From the NCBI RefSeq assembly GCF_016888515.1, contig NZ_JAFEJK010000001.1, forward strand, positions 1,459,475-1,523,474: a stretch of 64,000 nucleotides of DNA, read 5' to 3'. Source of the stretch: Shimia biformata. Lineage in GTDB: Bacteria; Pseudomonadota; Alphaproteobacteria; Rhodobacterales; Rhodobacteraceae. Position numbers and translations under genes: made by a program. Position 1 is the stretch's first letter. Every line of letters begins with the position of its first letter. Under the pieces are notes generated by a model. That model was given only the letters and a program-made list of their open reading frames with translations. It was not told the DNA's origin and ran no database searches. Below are positions 8,611-18,419 of this stretch, one piece after another.

Positions 8611-11600
8611 TCAAGCGGCCCCGCCCAGAAGTGCGGCGTTTCCGCCCGCCGCCGTGGTATCGACGCAGATGTGACGCTCGCCCCGGACCCGTGCGGTGTC
8701 CGGCAATCCGCGCACCAGCGGCAGGATCGCCCCGGAACGGCGCGACAGCGCGATCTCATAGGCGTGGGCTGCCCCGACATCTCCCCACCAGATCACCGAT
8801 GAAAACCCGTCCAGTGTTTCCAGTGTTTCGGGCTGCACCGGGCCGGTTGCCTCAACCGCACGGCCCCCCAGCGCCCGCACTGCCGCCGCCTGTTCACGCG
8901 CGGCGGCCTCGCCCGGCCCTAGGCACAGGACCGGCGGGCGGGCAAATGTGCTGAGACGGTTCGATTCGCCCGTCGGCCCCGGCAGGGTCACCGTATCAAG
9001 ATCTGCGCCGGGCAGGGCGGTGGCGATCTTCTGCGCCAGCACATCGCTGGGCATCGGCCCGGCCCACCCGTCCGAGACTTGGCGTTCCTCGATCTTGGAA
9101 AACCGCGTCAGGTAAAGCGGGCCACCCGCCTTCGGCCCGGTGCCCGACAGCCCCTCGCCGCCAAACGGCTGGCTGCCGACAATGGCGCCGATCTGGTTGC
9201 GGTTGACATAGATGTTGCCCGCGTGGATGCGGTCCGACACGTGCTGGACCCGATCGTCGATCCGGGTTTGCAACCCGAAGGTCAGGCCATATCCGGTGGC
9301 GTTGATCGCGTCGATCACCGCGTCCAGTTCACCCGCCTTGAAGGTGGCGACATGCAGGACGGGGCCGAAGATCTCGCGTTCAAGATCCGCGATACCGTCG
9401 ATGCGGATCAGGGTCGGGGCGATGAACGTGCCGGTCTGCGGGGTCGGAAGCTGGAACAGCACGCGGCCGTCGATCTCGGCTTGGGCGATATGGGCGGCGA
9501 TCCCCTGCCGCGCCTCTTCGTCGATGACCGGGCCGCAATCGGTGGCCAGATGCCAGGGGTCGCCAACGGCGAACTCTTTCATCGCGCCTTTCAGCATGCG
9601 GATCAGCCCGTCGGCGATGTCTTCCTGGACATAGAGGCAGCGCAGCGCCGAACAGCGCTGGCCCGCCGACTGGAAGGCGCTTTCGACGATGGCGGTGACC
9701 GCCTGTTCCGGCAGGGCCGTCGAGTCGACGATCATCGCGTTCAGACCACCGGTCTCGGCAATCAGCGGCGCGCCGGGGGCGAGGTTTGTCGCCATGGCGC
9801 TGCGGATTTTCAGCGCGGTCTCGGTTGATCCGGTGAAGGCGACCCCATTGACGCGCGGGTCCGAAGTCAGCGCCGCACCCACAGCACCACCACCGGGCAG
9901 AAGTTGCAGCGCGCTGCGCGGAACGCCTGCTTCAATCAGCAGAGAAACCGCCTTATGCGCGATCAGGGGCGTCTGCTCGGCGGGTTTCGCAAGCACCGCG
10001 TTCCCCGCCGCCAGCGCCGCCGAGACCTGCCCGGTGAAAATCGCCAGCGGGAAGTTCCAAGGTGAGATACAGGTGAACACCCCGGCAGGCGGCGTCTGTG
10101 GCGCGTTGGCGGCGTAGTAACGCAGGAAGTCGACCGCCTCGCGTAGTTCGGCAACCGCGTCAGGCAACGATTTCCCGGCTTCGCGCGACAGAAGGGCGAA
10201 GAACTCGCCAAAGTTCTCCTCGTAAAGGTCGGCGGCCTTGTTCAGGATCGCGGCGCGGTCGACCGGGGCGGCTTCCCACGGGGTCGCATTGGACAGGGCG
10301 GTGGCGATGTCCTCGGCGCTGGCTTCGGCAACGGTGCCCGGGGTGTCGCCCGGTTGCGCGGGATTCAGGACCGGGAGCGGGGTGTTGGGCGCAGCCTTGC
10401 CAGCCAGAAGCGGCGTGGCTTGCCATTTGGCATGCTGGAACGGTGTGCGGGCGGCTTCGATCCGCTCAAGCGTCGGGATATCGCGCAGGTCGAACCCGGC
10501 TGAGTTCACCCTTTCAGGGCGGAACAGGTCGGGGCCGGTGGGGATGTTCATCCCGCCCTCGGCATCAAGCGCGTCGAACGGGTCGGCGGCCACGGCCTCG
10601 GCCGGGACCTCCTCGTCAACGATCTGGTTCACGAAGGACGAGTTCGCGCCGTTTTCCAACAACCGCCGCACCAGATAGGCCAACAGGTCGCGGTGGGCAC
10701 CGACGGGGGCATAGATCCGGCAGCGCGTGCCACGGCCGGTCAGTACGATGTCATGCAGGCTTTCGCCCATCCCGTGCAGGCGCTGGAATTCAAACGAGTC
10801 GGTGTCGGTCGCCATCTCAAGCACGGCGGCGACAGTATGCGCGTTATGGGTGGCGAATTGCGGATAGATGCGGTCGGTCATGCCCAGAAGCTTGCGGGCA
10901 TTGGCGATATAGCTGACATCGGTTGCGGTTTTTGAAGTGAAGACAGGGAAACCATCGACACCCAGAACCTGCGCATGTTTGATCTCGGTATCCCAATAGG
11001 CCCCCTTGACCAGTCGCACCATGATCCGACGGTCCAGCCGGGTTGCCAGTTCATAGAGATAGTCCAGCGTCACCCCGGCGCGTTTGCCATAGGCCTGCAC
11101 CACCACGCCGAAACCGTCCCAGCCCGCCAGTGCCGGTTCGGACAGGACCGCCTCGATCACATCCATCGAGATCGACAGCCGGTCGGCTTCCTCGGCATCG
11201 ACATTCAGCCCCATACCCGCCGATTTCGCCAGCAGCGCAAGCGAGCGCAGGCGCGGCACCAGTTCGTCCATGACGCGGGCCTTCTGCGCCACCTCATACC
11301 GCGGGTGCAGCGCCGACAGCTTGACCGAGATGCCGGGATTGCGGCGAATGTCCTCATGCGTGCAGGCATTGGCAATCGCGGTGATCGCGCGCGAATAGGC
11401 GAGGTGATAGCGCATCGCGTCCTCGTCTGTTTTCGCGGCCTCGCCCAGCATGTCGTAGGAATAGGTATAGCCTTTCTTCTCCATCCCCGCGGCGCGGTCC
11501 ATCGCGGCGGTGATGGTTTCGCCCAGCACGAACTGACGGCCCATCTCTTTCATCGCGCGGCCAACGGCGGTGCGGATCACAGGCTCACCCAGCCGCCGCA

Positions 11601-12030
11601 CGGCACCCCGCAAGGTTCCGATCAGGCCGGGTTCCTCGTCATCCAGCACCTTGCCGGTCAGCATCAGCGCCCATGTCGAGGCGTTCACAAGCGACGATGT
11701 CGAATGACCAAGGTGCTTGCCCCAGTCCGACGGAGCGATCTTGTCCTCGATCAGTGCGTCGATGGTTTCGGCATCCGGCACCCGCAAAAGCGCCTCGGCC
11801 AGACACATCAGCGCGACGCCTTCATCCGTGGAAAGCCCGTATTCGGCCAGAAATACCTCCATCAGGCCGGGGCGGGTCTGGGACCGGATCTGACGCACCA
11901 GCCCGGCGGCCTCGGTACTGATCCGCGCGCGGGATTCGGTGCTAAGGGCGGCCTCTGCGACCAGGCGCTGCACAAGCGCGGCCTCGTCTGTGTAGGTGGT
12001 GGTGTCGATCTGGCGTCGCGCGTCGGACAT
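8611..12030 (-). CDS. putA: Bifunctional proline dehydrogenase / L-glutamate-gamma-semialdehyde dehydrogenase
   Basis: PutA converts proline to glutamate: a flavin-dependent proline dehydrogenase (about residues 1-480, TIM barrel with KGAYWDTEIKHAQ) followed by an NAD-dependent aldehyde dehydrogenase (about 500-1000). In the latter, the glutamate in AETGGLNAM and the catalytic cysteine in QSAGQRCSALR (near residue 790) are visible. A C-terminal extension of some 130 residues follows. The protein lacks the N-terminal ribbon-helix-helix of trifunctional PutA, so it should not repress itself; the divergent Lrp-type gene is the likely regulator. CAGGAGA precedes the ATG at 12030. It probably associates with the inner membrane when reduced. 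Confidence 0.96.
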   Translation of the reverse strand: MSDARRQIDTTTYTDEAALVQRLVAEAALSTESRARISTEAAGLVRQIRSQTRPGLMEVFLAEYGLSTDEGVALMCLAEALLRVPDAETIDALIEDKIAPSDWGKHLGHSTSSLVNASTWALMLTGKVLDDEEPGLIGTLRGAVRRLGEPVIRTAVGRAMKEMGRQFVLGETITAAMDRAAGMEKKGYTYSYDMLGEAAKTDEDAMRYHLAYSRAITAIANACTHEDIRRNPGISVKLSALHPRYEVAQKARVMDELVPRLRSLALLAKSAGMGLNVDAEEADRLSISMDVIEAVLSEPALAGWDGFGVVVQAYGKRAGVTLDYLYELATRLDRRIMVRLVKGAYWDTEIKHAQVLGVDGFPVFTSKTATDVSYIANARKLLGMTDRIYPQFATHNAHTVAAVLEMATDTDSFEFQRLHGMGESLHDIVLTGRGTRCRIYAPVGAHRDLLAYLVRRLLENGANSSFVNQIVDEEVPAEAVAADPFDALDAEGGMNIPTGPDLFRPERVNSAGFDLRDIPTLERIEAARTPFQHAKWQATPLLAGKAAPNTPLPVLNPAQPGDTPGTVAEASAEDIATALSNATPWEAAPVDRAAILNKAADLYEENFGEFFALLSREAGKSLPDAVAELREAVDFLRYYAANAPQTPPAGVFTCISPWNFPLAIFTGQVSAALAAGNAVLAKPAEQTPLIAHKAVSLLIEAGVPRSALQLLPGGGAVGAALTSDPRVNGVAFTGSTETALKIRSAMATNLAPGAPLIAETGGLNAMIVDSTALPEQAVTAIVESAFQSAGQRCSALRCLYVQEDIADGLIRMLKGAMKEFAVGDPWHLATDCGPVIDEEARQGIAAHIAQAEIDGRVLFQLPTPQTGTFIAPTLIRIDGIADLEREIFGPVLHVATFKAGELDAVIDAINATGYGLTFGLQTRIDDRVQHVSDRIHAGNIYVNRNQIGAIVGSQPFGGEGLSGTGPKAGGPLYLTRFSKIEERQVSDGWAGPMPSDVLAQKIATALPGADLDTVTLPGPTGESNRLSTFARPPVLCLGPGEAAAREQAAAVRALGGRAVEATGPVQPETLETLDGFSSVIWWGDVGAAHAYEIALSRRSGAILPLVRGLPDTARVRGERHICVDTTAAGGNAALLGGAA

Positions 12031-12141
12031 GGGGCTTTCTCCTGAAACCGGTTTGACCTATTATACCGGTCGCAATTCAGGCGGTTTTCCCGATATTTCC
12101 GGAATGACAGGTTGGATCGACTTAAAAACGGGTGTTTGGCC
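12031..12141. promoter_or_regulatory. Divergent putA / Lrp regulator promoter region
   Basis: The 111 bases between the two divergent starts must hold both promoters. An AT-rich segment CCTATTATACCGG lies 25-40 bases upstream of putA. Lrp-type regulators beside putA (PutR in related bacteria) bind such regions and activate putA with proline; this is by analogy, and I did not identify a convincing operator. Confidence 0.5.
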
Positions 12142-12618
12142 ATGCAAAACGATCAGGTAGAGCTGGACCGGTTCGACCGCCGGATTCTGGACGTGCTGTC
12201 GCAGGATGGCCGGATCACCGTGACCGAACTGGCGCGACAGATCGGGCTGTCGAAAAGCCCGACACAGGCGCGGCTGAAACGGCTTGAGGACAGTGGAGTC
12301 ATCACCGGCTATCGCGCGCTGCTTGATCCGATCCGGCTGGGTCTGGACCATGTCGCCTTTGTCGAGGTCAAATTGACCGACACACGCGAGAAGTCACTGG
12401 CCGAGTTCAACACGGCTGTGCGCAAGGTCGGCGAGATTGAGCAGGTGCATCTGATCGCCAGTCATTTCGACTATCTGTTGAAGGTGCGCTGCGCCTCGAT
12501 GTCGGCCTACCGGCGGGTGCTGGGCGAGAAAATCTCGACCCTGCCGCATGTGACATCCACCTCGACCCATGTGGCGATGCAGGCGGTGAAAGAGACCGGT
12601 CTCGCGGATGTGACTTGA
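12142..12618 (+). CDS. Lrp/AsnC family regulator, probable PutR
   Basis: A 158-residue Lrp/AsnC protein: an N-terminal helix-turn-helix (VTELARQIGLSKSPTQARLKRL, about residues 24-45) and a C-terminal RAM ligand-binding/oligomerisation domain. The ATG at 12142 is chosen because the N-terminus then matches family members. Its position divergent from putA suggests that it is the proline-responsive activator of putA, as PutR is in Rhodobacter and Agrobacterium. This functional assignment is inferred from context. Confidence 0.88.
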   Translation: MQNDQVELDRFDRRILDVLSQDGRITVTELARQIGLSKSPTQARLKRLEDSGVITGYRALLDPIRLGLDHVAFVEVKLTDTREKSLAEFNTAVRKVGEIEQVHLIASHFDYLLKVRCASMSAYRRVLGEKISTLPHVTSTSTHVAMQAVKETGLADVT

Positions 12619-12648
12619 TTTTGTGCCCTCCTGCGGCACCATCAGCAC

Positions 12649-13203
12649 ATGAGGATACTGTTTGCCATAGCGTTGATGACCTCTCCGGCACTGGCCGAGA
12701 CATGTCCGCCCGCACCGGACCATGATGCGGCGATTGCGGATCTTATTGAACAGGTGCAGCAGGCCGAAACCGAAGCAGATGCGCGGCTGATCTCCAACCA
12801 GATGTGGGAATACTGGGCCGATGCGCCGGATGAAAGCGCGCAGGCGCTTCTGGATGCCGGGATGCAGCGGCGGGCGTCTTACGACCTGCTCAACGCAATT
12901 GAGTCTTTCGACAGGCTGATCGCCTATTGCCCGGAATATGCCGAGGGCTACAACCAGCGCGCTTTCGCCAATTTCATCCGTCAGGACTATGCCGCCGCGC
13001 TACCGGATCTGAACCGGGCAATCGAGCTTTCCCCGACCCATATCGCCGCCATCGCGGGGCGGGCGATGACCTATATGGTGCTGGGACAGGATGCCAAGGC
13101 GCAGGACGACCTTGCACGCGCGCTTGAGTTGAACCCCTGGCTGCCAGAGCGCCGTTTCCTGTCGTCCCCGCGCACGCTGGTCCCGATGGGCAAAGACCTG
13201 TGA
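12649..13203 (+). CDS. Periplasmic tetratricopeptide-repeat protein
   Basis: A 184-residue protein with a short signal peptide (MRILFAIALMTSPALA) and at least two TPR units in its C-terminal half (AEGYNQRAFANFIRQDYAAA and ALELNP-type residues). Periplasmic TPR proteins act as scaffolds; no specific partner can be named. It starts 30 bases after the Lrp gene and could share its transcript. Confidence 0.75.
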   Translation: MRILFAIALMTSPALAETCPPAPDHDAAIADLIEQVQQAETEADARLISNQMWEYWADAPDESAQALLDAGMQRRASYDLLNAIESFDRLIAYCPEYAEGYNQRAFANFIRQDYAAALPDLNRAIELSPTHIAAIAGRAMTYMVLGQDAKAQDDLARALELNPWLPERRFLSSPRTLVPMGKDL

Positions 13204-13252
13204 CGCAATCCGCTTTACACCGGACCCTATCTGACTAAAGTCGCGCCCGTTG

Positions 13253-13338
13253 GCCCGCGTGGTGGAATGGTAGACACAGGAGACTTAAAATCTCCAGGCC
13301 GTATGGCCGTGCCGGTTCGAGCCCGGCCGCGGGTACCA
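13253..13338 (+). tRNA. tRNA-Leu (anticodon UAA)
   Basis: An 86-nucleotide class II tRNA folds completely. The acceptor stem is GCCCGCG/CGCGGGT, the anticodon stem GGAGA/TCTCC holds the loop CTTAAAA with anticodon TAA at 13286-13288, there is a long variable arm (GGCCGTATGGCC), and the T arm contains GGTTCGAGCC. The CCA end is encoded at 13336-13338. It is intact and is not the insertion point of the mobile element seen 35 kb away. Confidence 0.95.
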
Positions 13339-13385
13339 ACGACCGATTTTTTGCCGCGATTTTTGCCATTTGGTGCAGTCGCATG

Positions 13386-14309
13386 TTACCTGTGCCGCGT
13401 CTTTTCTTGGTCCTGGGCACCAAATACACGTGACCGCACACCTTTCTCGCCGGTATTCACGGCAACCAGCGCCCCTTCCTGGGGATGTTCCTGCAGGTGG
13501 TTGGCGCTCATCGTGAAGCGGGCGGATGTGACGAACAGGCGGTCCAGATCGGGGCCGCCGAACGTGCAGCTTGTCGGCCAGTTCACCGGCAGATCGACCT
13601 CGGACAGGATTGCGCCGTCCGGGGTGAACTGCAACAGGCTGGCCCCGCCAACAACACGGCAATTCCAGACAGTCCCGGCGGCGTCTTGGGTCGAGCCGTC
13701 GGGCAACCCCCTTTCATGCCCGTCAATCAGGATGTGGCGGTCGGACAGCGACCCGTCCTGTGCGTCGACTGCAAATGAAAAGATCTGATTGGTCAGCGTG
13801 TCGGCGGTGATCAGGCGGTTGTCGCTCCAGATCAGCGTATTGGTGATTCCAAAATCGCGGTCCGAGATGCGCTGCAACGCTCCGTCCGCCAGCACCCGGT
13901 AGAGTGCGCCGCACGACGCGGTCATGTCCTTGGGCGACCCGTCCGGGTTCAGGTTGTTCTGCATTGTCCCGACCCAGAACGCGCCATCCGGCCCGACCAC
14001 GCCTTCGTTCAGCCGGTTGTCAGGCAGATCGGGTTCGACCCGCGCCAGAATGTGGAACGCCCCGCCGGGGTGCCAGCGTACAACATCGCGGGAAAGTCCG
14101 ACCACGAAGCCGCCATCTTCCGCCAGTCCGATCGAGGTAACGAAATCCGGTGTGGGCCAGGTTTCATGTCCGCCGCCATCCACGTCGCAGGCATGGATTT
14201 GCCGCCCCACGATGTCGACCCAGAACAGCCGGTCGCGGCGAAAATCCCAGATGATGCTTTCACCCACGACATTTTCGGCCGCCAGGACAATCTTGGTTTC
14301 ATGACGCAT
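13386..14309 (-). CDS. SMP-30/gluconolactonase/LRE family lactonase
   Basis: A 307-residue six-bladed beta-propeller lactonase that hydrolyses sugar lactones with a divalent metal. Metal-site features are visible: an N-terminal glutamate in VVGESIIWD, the asparagine in [16 protein letters not shown] and the aspartate in [12 protein letters not shown]. The ATG at 14309 follows GAGGATGG; an upstream TTG at 14327 would overlap that site. It is divergent from a FadR-type regulator and a sugar-catabolic operon, so it probably opens a lactone produced by the dehydrogenase encoded there. The exact sugar is unknown. Confidence 0.9.
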   Translation of the reverse strand: MRHETKIVLAAENVVGESIIWDFRRDRLFWVDIVGRQIHACDVDGGGHETWPTPDFVTSIGLAEDGGFVVGLSRDVVRWHPGGAFHILARVEPDLPDNRLNEGVVGPDGAFWVGTMQNNLNPDGSPKDMTASCGALYRVLADGALQRISDRDFGITNTLIWSDNRLITADTLTNQIFSFAVDAQDGSLSDRHILIDGHERGLPDGSTQDAAGTVWNCRVVGGASLLQFTPDGAILSEVDLPVNWPTSCTFGGPDLDRLFVTSARFTMSANHLQEHPQEGALVAVNTGEKGVRSRVFGAQDQEKTRHR

Positions 14310-14332
14310 TTTCCATCCTCCAGACAAAATTG

Positions 14333-14362
14333 TTGACAGATAGGTAAATGCGAATCTATATC
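14333..14362 (+). promoter_or_regulatory. Sigma-70-type promoter for the regulator/sugar operon
   Basis: A perfect -35 box TTGACA (14333-14338) is separated by 18 bases from TATATC (14357-14362), facing the FadR-type regulator gene. Confidence 0.6.
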
Positions 14363-14373
14363 CAGATCAACAA

Positions 14374-14392
14374 AAACCTGTATGATAGGTTT
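14374..14392. promoter_or_regulatory. Probable operator, AAACCT-N7-AGGTTT
   Basis: A perfect 6-bp inverted repeat (14374-14379 and 14387-14392) lies just downstream of the -10 box and covers the alternative ATG at 14382. Its position suits autorepression by the GntR/FadR regulator and supports the later start at 14418. Confidence 0.5.
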
Positions 14393-14417
14393 GATGAAAG
14401 AGAACAGGAAGGTTGCC

Positions 14418-15134
14418 ATGCAGCAGGGTGCAACGCAGACCAGGGGAAATGTCGGGCTTGTGGGCGAGGCAATCAGCGCCATCACCGCGCATATCCGCGA
14501 GAATGAGCTTGCCCCAGGGGACAGGCTGCCATCCGAAAGCGTGTTTTCGCGCGACCTATCGGTCAGCAGGACCGTGATCCGGGAGGCCTTCAAAAGCCTT
14601 GCCGCGATGCGTCTGATCGAAGTTCAGACTGGCAAGCGTGCCACCGTTGCGCGTCTGGATCACACGTCGCTGTCGCCATTGATCGAACATGGCGTGTCGA
14701 CGGAACAGATCTCGATCCTTCAGGTCTATGAGGTGCGCCGCACTATCGAAACCCGCACCGCGACATTGGCCGCGCTGCACCGGACCGAGGCGCAGGCGCG
14801 CGAGATTTCGGGGCTGGCGCAGACCATGCAGGACAGCTTTTCCGCGCCGGACGCGATGATGGATGCCGATATCGCCTTTCACCTCGCCATTGCCCGCGCG
14901 TCCAAAAACCCGATCTATTCGCTGATCGTGGGCGCGTTCGAGGGGGTGACCCGTCAGACCTGGCCGGTTGGCTGGAAAAGCCGCAACCGCGAGGCCGATC
15001 AGCGCCACATGCTGGACATCCACAGTGACCTTGCCGCGGCCATCGCCGCAGGCAACCCCGAGCAGGCGGCCGAACTGATGGCCCTGCATTTTGACGCAAG
15101 CGTGCGGGCTTTGCTCGCCGCTGGAATCTCGTGA
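14418..15134 (+). CDS. GntR-family regulator, FadR/FCD type
   Basis: A 238-residue transcription factor: an N-terminal winged helix (RLPSESVFSRDLSVSRTVIR, about residues 35-60) and a C-terminal all-helical FCD ligand domain (about 95-225) with the metal-binding acidic and histidine residues (DADIAFHLAI, ALHFDAS). Such regulators respond to sugar acids such as hexuronates. AGGAAGG precedes the ATG at 14418; the earlier ATGs at 14382 and 14394 have no ribosome site. It heads the run of catabolic genes that follows and probably represses that run and the divergent lactonase. Confidence 0.88.
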   Translation: MQQGATQTRGNVGLVGEAISAITAHIRENELAPGDRLPSESVFSRDLSVSRTVIREAFKSLAAMRLIEVQTGKRATVARLDHTSLSPLIEHGVSTEQISILQVYEVRRTIETRTATLAALHRTEAQAREISGLAQTMQDSFSAPDAMMDADIAFHLAIARASKNPIYSLIVGAFEGVTRQTWPVGWKSRNREADQRHMLDIHSDLAAAIAAGNPEQAAELMALHFDASVRALLAAGIS

Positions 15135-15148
15135 AAGCAAGCGAACAG

Positions 15149-16351
15149 ATGAAAATAACCAAGCTGGAAACCATCCGCATAAAAGAGCGCCCGAACCTGT
15201 TGTGGGTGCAGGTGCATACGGACGAGGGGCTTATCGGTCTGGGCGAGACCTTTTTTGTCGCAGAAACCGTTGAAACCTATGTCCATGAGTATGTCGCCCC
15301 GCGCGTCATCGGGCGTGATCCGCTGCAGATCGACCTTCTGGCGAACGAGTTGAATGGGTATCTGGGGTTTCGGTCCTCGGGCGCAGAGGTGCGTGGCAAT
15401 TCGGCCTTCGACATCGCGCTGTGGGACCTGTTCGGCAAGGCGACCGGGCAACCCATCGCGCAGCTTCTGGGTGGGTTCAGCCGCCAGCAAATCCGCACTT
15501 ACAACACCTGTGCGGGCACCGAATACATCAAGCAGTCGACAGGCCAGCAATCGGACAACTATGGCCTGGCCGCGGGCACTGATTTTGACGATCTGAACGG
15601 ATTTCTGCACCGCGCGGATGAGCTGGCGCTGTCTTTGTATGAAGAGGGCATCACGGCCATGAAAATCTGGCCCTTCGACATGGCGGCCGAGAAATCGCGT
15701 GGTCAGTACATCTCGGGGCCGGATCTGGATAAGGCGTTGCAGCCATTCCAGAAAATCCGCGACGCGCTGGGCAACAAGATGGACATCATGGTCGAGTTCC
15801 ATTCGATGTGGCAACTTTTGCCGGCCATGCAGATCGCCCGCGAATTGCAGCCCTACAAGACCTTCTGGCACGAAGACCCGATAAAGATGGACAGCCTGTC
15901 GAGCCTGAAACGTTATGCCGAGGTCAGCCACGCCCCGATTTCCGCGTCCGAAACCCTTGGCACCCGCTGGGCGTTCCGGGACTTGCTGGAAACCGGCGCC
16001 GCGGGGGTGGTGATGCTGGATATCTCGTGGTGCGGCGGCCTCAGCGAGGCGCGCAAGATCGCGGCCATGGCCGAGGCGTGGCATCTGCCCATCGCGCCGC
16101 ATGACTGCACCGGGCCTGTGGTCCTTGGGGCCTCGACCCACCTGTCGCTGAACGCGCCAAACGCCTTGGTGCAGGAAAGCGTGCGCGCTTTCTACAAGAC
16201 CTGGTACCGCGATCTTGTCACCGCGCTGCCCACCGTCACCAACGGCATGATCACCGTTCCGCCGGGCCCCGGTCTTGGCATGGAACTGAACCCCGAGCTG
16301 GGCAGGGCGTTTACCGTCCTCAGCCGGGAAACAACCGCGTCCGACATCTGA
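15149..16351 (+). CDS. Enolase-superfamily sugar-acid dehydratase or cycloisomerase (mandelate racemase type)
   Basis: A 400-residue (beta/alpha)7-barrel enzyme of the mandelate racemase/muconate lactonizing group. Metal ligands are E216 (VEFHS), E242 (HEDPI) and E268 (SETLG), the candidate catalytic residues are K172 (MKIWPF) and H318 (PHD). The first ligand is Glu where many relatives have Asp. Activity is probably syn-dehydration of a sugar acid or isomerisation of a sugar-acid lactone; the substrate cannot be assigned. The ATG at 15149 fits the family N-terminus MKITKLET; an upstream GTG (15131) would overlap the regulator stop. Confidence 0.85.
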   Translation: MKITKLETIRIKERPNLLWVQVHTDEGLIGLGETFFVAETVETYVHEYVAPRVIGRDPLQIDLLANELNGYLGFRSSGAEVRGNSAFDIALWDLFGKATGQPIAQLLGGFSRQQIRTYNTCAGTEYIKQSTGQQSDNYGLAAGTDFDDLNGFLHRADELALSLYEEGITAMKIWPFDMAAEKSRGQYISGPDLDKALQPFQKIRDALGNKMDIMVEFHSMWQLLPAMQIARELQPYKTFWHEDPIKMDSLSSLKRYAEVSHAPISASETLGTRWAFRDLLETGAAGVVMLDISWCGGLSEARKIAAMAEAWHLPIAPHDCTGPVVLGASTHLSLNAPNALVQESVRAFYKTWYRDLVTALPTVTNGMITVPPGPGLGMELNPELGRAFTVLSRETTASDI

Positions 16352-16378
16352 CGCAATACTCAGGGAGGAGAGTAACCG

Positions 16379-17353
16379 ATGAGGAAACTACTAGGTGCAA
16401 CTGCACTGGCTGCCGCGCTTGCCGCGGGACCGGTGGTCGCGGAGGGGCCGATGAACATCGTGTTCACGCACCATTCATCCGCATCAAACCCGTTCTGGCA
16501 GGCGGTGAAAAAGGGCTTTGACGACGCCTGTGCCAAGATCGAGGCAAATTGCCAGATGATCTTTACCCAGACCGAGGGCGCGATTGACCAGCAAGCGGCC
16601 AACATGATGGCGGCGCTGGCTGGCAACCCCGACGCGCTTCTGACCTCGATCGTGGACAACAACGCCTTTGACGACATCCTCCAGCGCGCGGTGGACAATG
16701 GCGTGATCACCATGGCGGTGAACGTCGATGATACCGAAGGCGCCGACGGCAACCCGCGCGCCGCCTTTGTCGGACAGGGCTTCGTCCCCGCCGGGTATTC
16801 GCTGGGCAAGAAAATGTCCGAGTTTTTCCCGGCCGAAGGCCCGATCAAGGCCGTTGTCGGTATCTCGGCCCCAGGCCAGAACTGGTCGGAACAGCGTGGC
16901 GCGGGTGTCATGCAGTTTCTGGAAGAGTTCAAGGCCGCCAATCCCGACCGCGAGGTCGACATCGTGCGCCTCGATACCGGGACCGATGGGGCTGTCGTGG
17001 CTGAACGTGTCGGAGCCTACCTGAACGCAAACCCCGACACGACCGCTTACTTCGATACAGGCCTCTGGCATGCCTACGTCGCTCAAGTCCTGGCAGACCG
17101 CGGCGTAGAACCTGGCAAAGTCCTGATGGGCGGTTTTGACATCGTAGCCGAAGTGCTTCAGCAAATGGAAGCGGGATACATTCAGGTTCAGGTCGATCAG
17201 CAACCTTACATGCAGGGCTTCATCCCCGTCATGCAGGCTTATCTGGCCCATACCGTGCAATTGTCGCCCACCGATGTGGACACCGGACAGGGCATCGTTC
17301 TGGCCGAAGACGTCCCCGCGCTGTGGGATCTGGCCAAGCAGGGTCTGCGCTAA
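16379..17353 (+). CDS. Sugar ABC transporter, periplasmic substrate-binding protein
   Basis: A 324-residue type I periplasmic binding protein (ribose/galactose-like, Peripla_BP_4). A signal peptide (MRKLLGATALAAALAAGPVVA) is followed by two lobes: the first begins MNIVFTHHSS and the hinge region is near ISAPGQNWSEQR. A strong ribosome site (GGGAGGAGA) precedes the ATG, as usual for the most abundant component. It works with the permease and ATPase encoded next. The context suggests a uronate or related sugar as ligand. Confidence 0.92.
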   Translation: MRKLLGATALAAALAAGPVVAEGPMNIVFTHHSSASNPFWQAVKKGFDDACAKIEANCQMIFTQTEGAIDQQAANMMAALAGNPDALLTSIVDNNAFDDILQRAVDNGVITMAVNVDDTEGADGNPRAAFVGQGFVPAGYSLGKKMSEFFPAEGPIKAVVGISAPGQNWSEQRGAGVMQFLEEFKAANPDREVDIVRLDTGTDGAVVAERVGAYLNANPDTTAYFDTGLWHAYVAQVLADRGVEPGKVLMGGFDIVAEVLQQMEAGYIQVQVDQQPYMQGFIPVMQAYLAHTVQLSPTDVDTGQGIVLAEDVPALWDLAKQGLR

Positions 17354-17432
17354 TCAGATCGGCTGGGGCCGTCGCCGACCACTTCCCCGGCGACGGCCTC
17401 GGAATCGCTTCTCCGAAGGACTGAATCCCGAC

Positions 17433-18419
17433 ATGAAACGTTTCATGAAAATCTATCTGGAGAAACCAGAGCTGGCCGGCGTGGCCTTCCTGGTGATCCT
17501 GACCATCGTTTTCCAGGCGCGCTCGGGCGGCGTGTTCCTGAGTGCGGCCAACCTGCAAGGTATCCTTGGCCTTCTGCCCGAAGTGGCGCTTGTCGCCGTT
17601 GGCGTGACCCTGTTGATGATCTGTGGCGAATTCGACCTGTCCGTGGGATCGGTCTTTGCCCTGACCCCGATGTCGATGGCCGTGATGCTGGAAGCCGGCT
17701 GGCCATTTCTGCCCGCCTTTGCGCTTGGCCTCTGCGTGGCGCTTCTGGTCGGGTTCATCAATGGCGTGCTGACCGTGAAGTTCGCCATCCCCAGCTTTAT
17801 CACCACGCTGGGCATGCTGTTCGTCGCCCGCTCGGTGACGGTTGTGATCTCTGGCGGGTTCCCGCCCTTGCTGCCGAACGGCGCCTTTCCGAAATGGCTG
17901 TTCGTGGCCTATGTCGGCCCCGGAGACATGTTCCGCATGTCGTTCCTCTGGTTTGTCGCCATCGCCGTGCTTGTCACGCTTTTGCTGTCGCGCACCAATT
18001 TCGGAAACTGGGTCCGCGCCACGGGTGGTTTCCTGCCTGCCGCGCAGTCGATGGGCATTCCCACGAAGCGGGTAAAAGTCGCCTGTTTCATGCTGTGTTC
18101 GCTTCTGGCCGGTCTTGCCGGGTCGCTTCAGGTCATGCGGCTTGGCGCGCCGCTGCCGTCGATCGGCGAAGGGCTTGAGCTTCAGGCCGTCGCCGCCGCC
18201 GTGATTGGTGGCACCGCGCTGACCGGCGGGATTGGCACCATCCTTGGCGGCATCATCGGTGCCACCCTGATCCGGGTGATCGACAACGGGCTGGTTCTGT
18301 CCCAGGTCGATGCCAACTGGTTCAAGATGGCGCTGGGCGCGCTGACCGTCTTTGCCGTGATTTTGAACGCATGGCTGCGCAAAACTGCAAAATCCATCAA
18401 GGTGGAGACAGGCAAATGA
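17433..18419 (+). CDS. Sugar ABC transporter permease
   Basis: A 328-residue inner-membrane permease of the RbsC/AraH family (BPD_transp_2) with about ten hydrophobic segments and the coupling-region motif AAAVIGGTALTGGIGTILGG near residues 255-275. It forms the channel of the importer, probably as a homodimer because only one permease gene is present. The start at 17433 gives the typical short cytoplasmic N-terminus; the open frame to 17274 overlaps the binding-protein gene and is not used. Its stop overlaps the ATPase start (ATGA). Confidence 0.92.
   Translation: MKRFMKIYLEKPELAGVAFLVILTIVFQARSGGVFLSAANLQGILGLLPEVALVAVGVTLLMICGEFDLSVGSVFALTPMSMAVMLEAGWPFLPAFALGLCVALLVGFINGVLTVKFAIPSFITTLGMLFVARSVTVVISGGFPPLLPNGAFPKWLFVAYVGPGDMFRMSFLWFVAIAVLVTLLLSRTNFGNWVRATGGFLPAAQSMGIPTKRVKVACFMLCSLLAGLAGSLQVMRLGAPLPSIGEGLELQAVAAAVIGGTALTGGIGTILGGIIGATLIRVIDNGLVLSQVDANWFKMALGALTVFAVILNAWLRKTAKSIKVETGK

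Noticed and set aside
13253-13338. tRNA-Leu as attachment site of the mobile element
   Set aside because: The integrase lies 35 kb away with core metabolic operons between, and no partial tRNA copy is seen near 48 kb.
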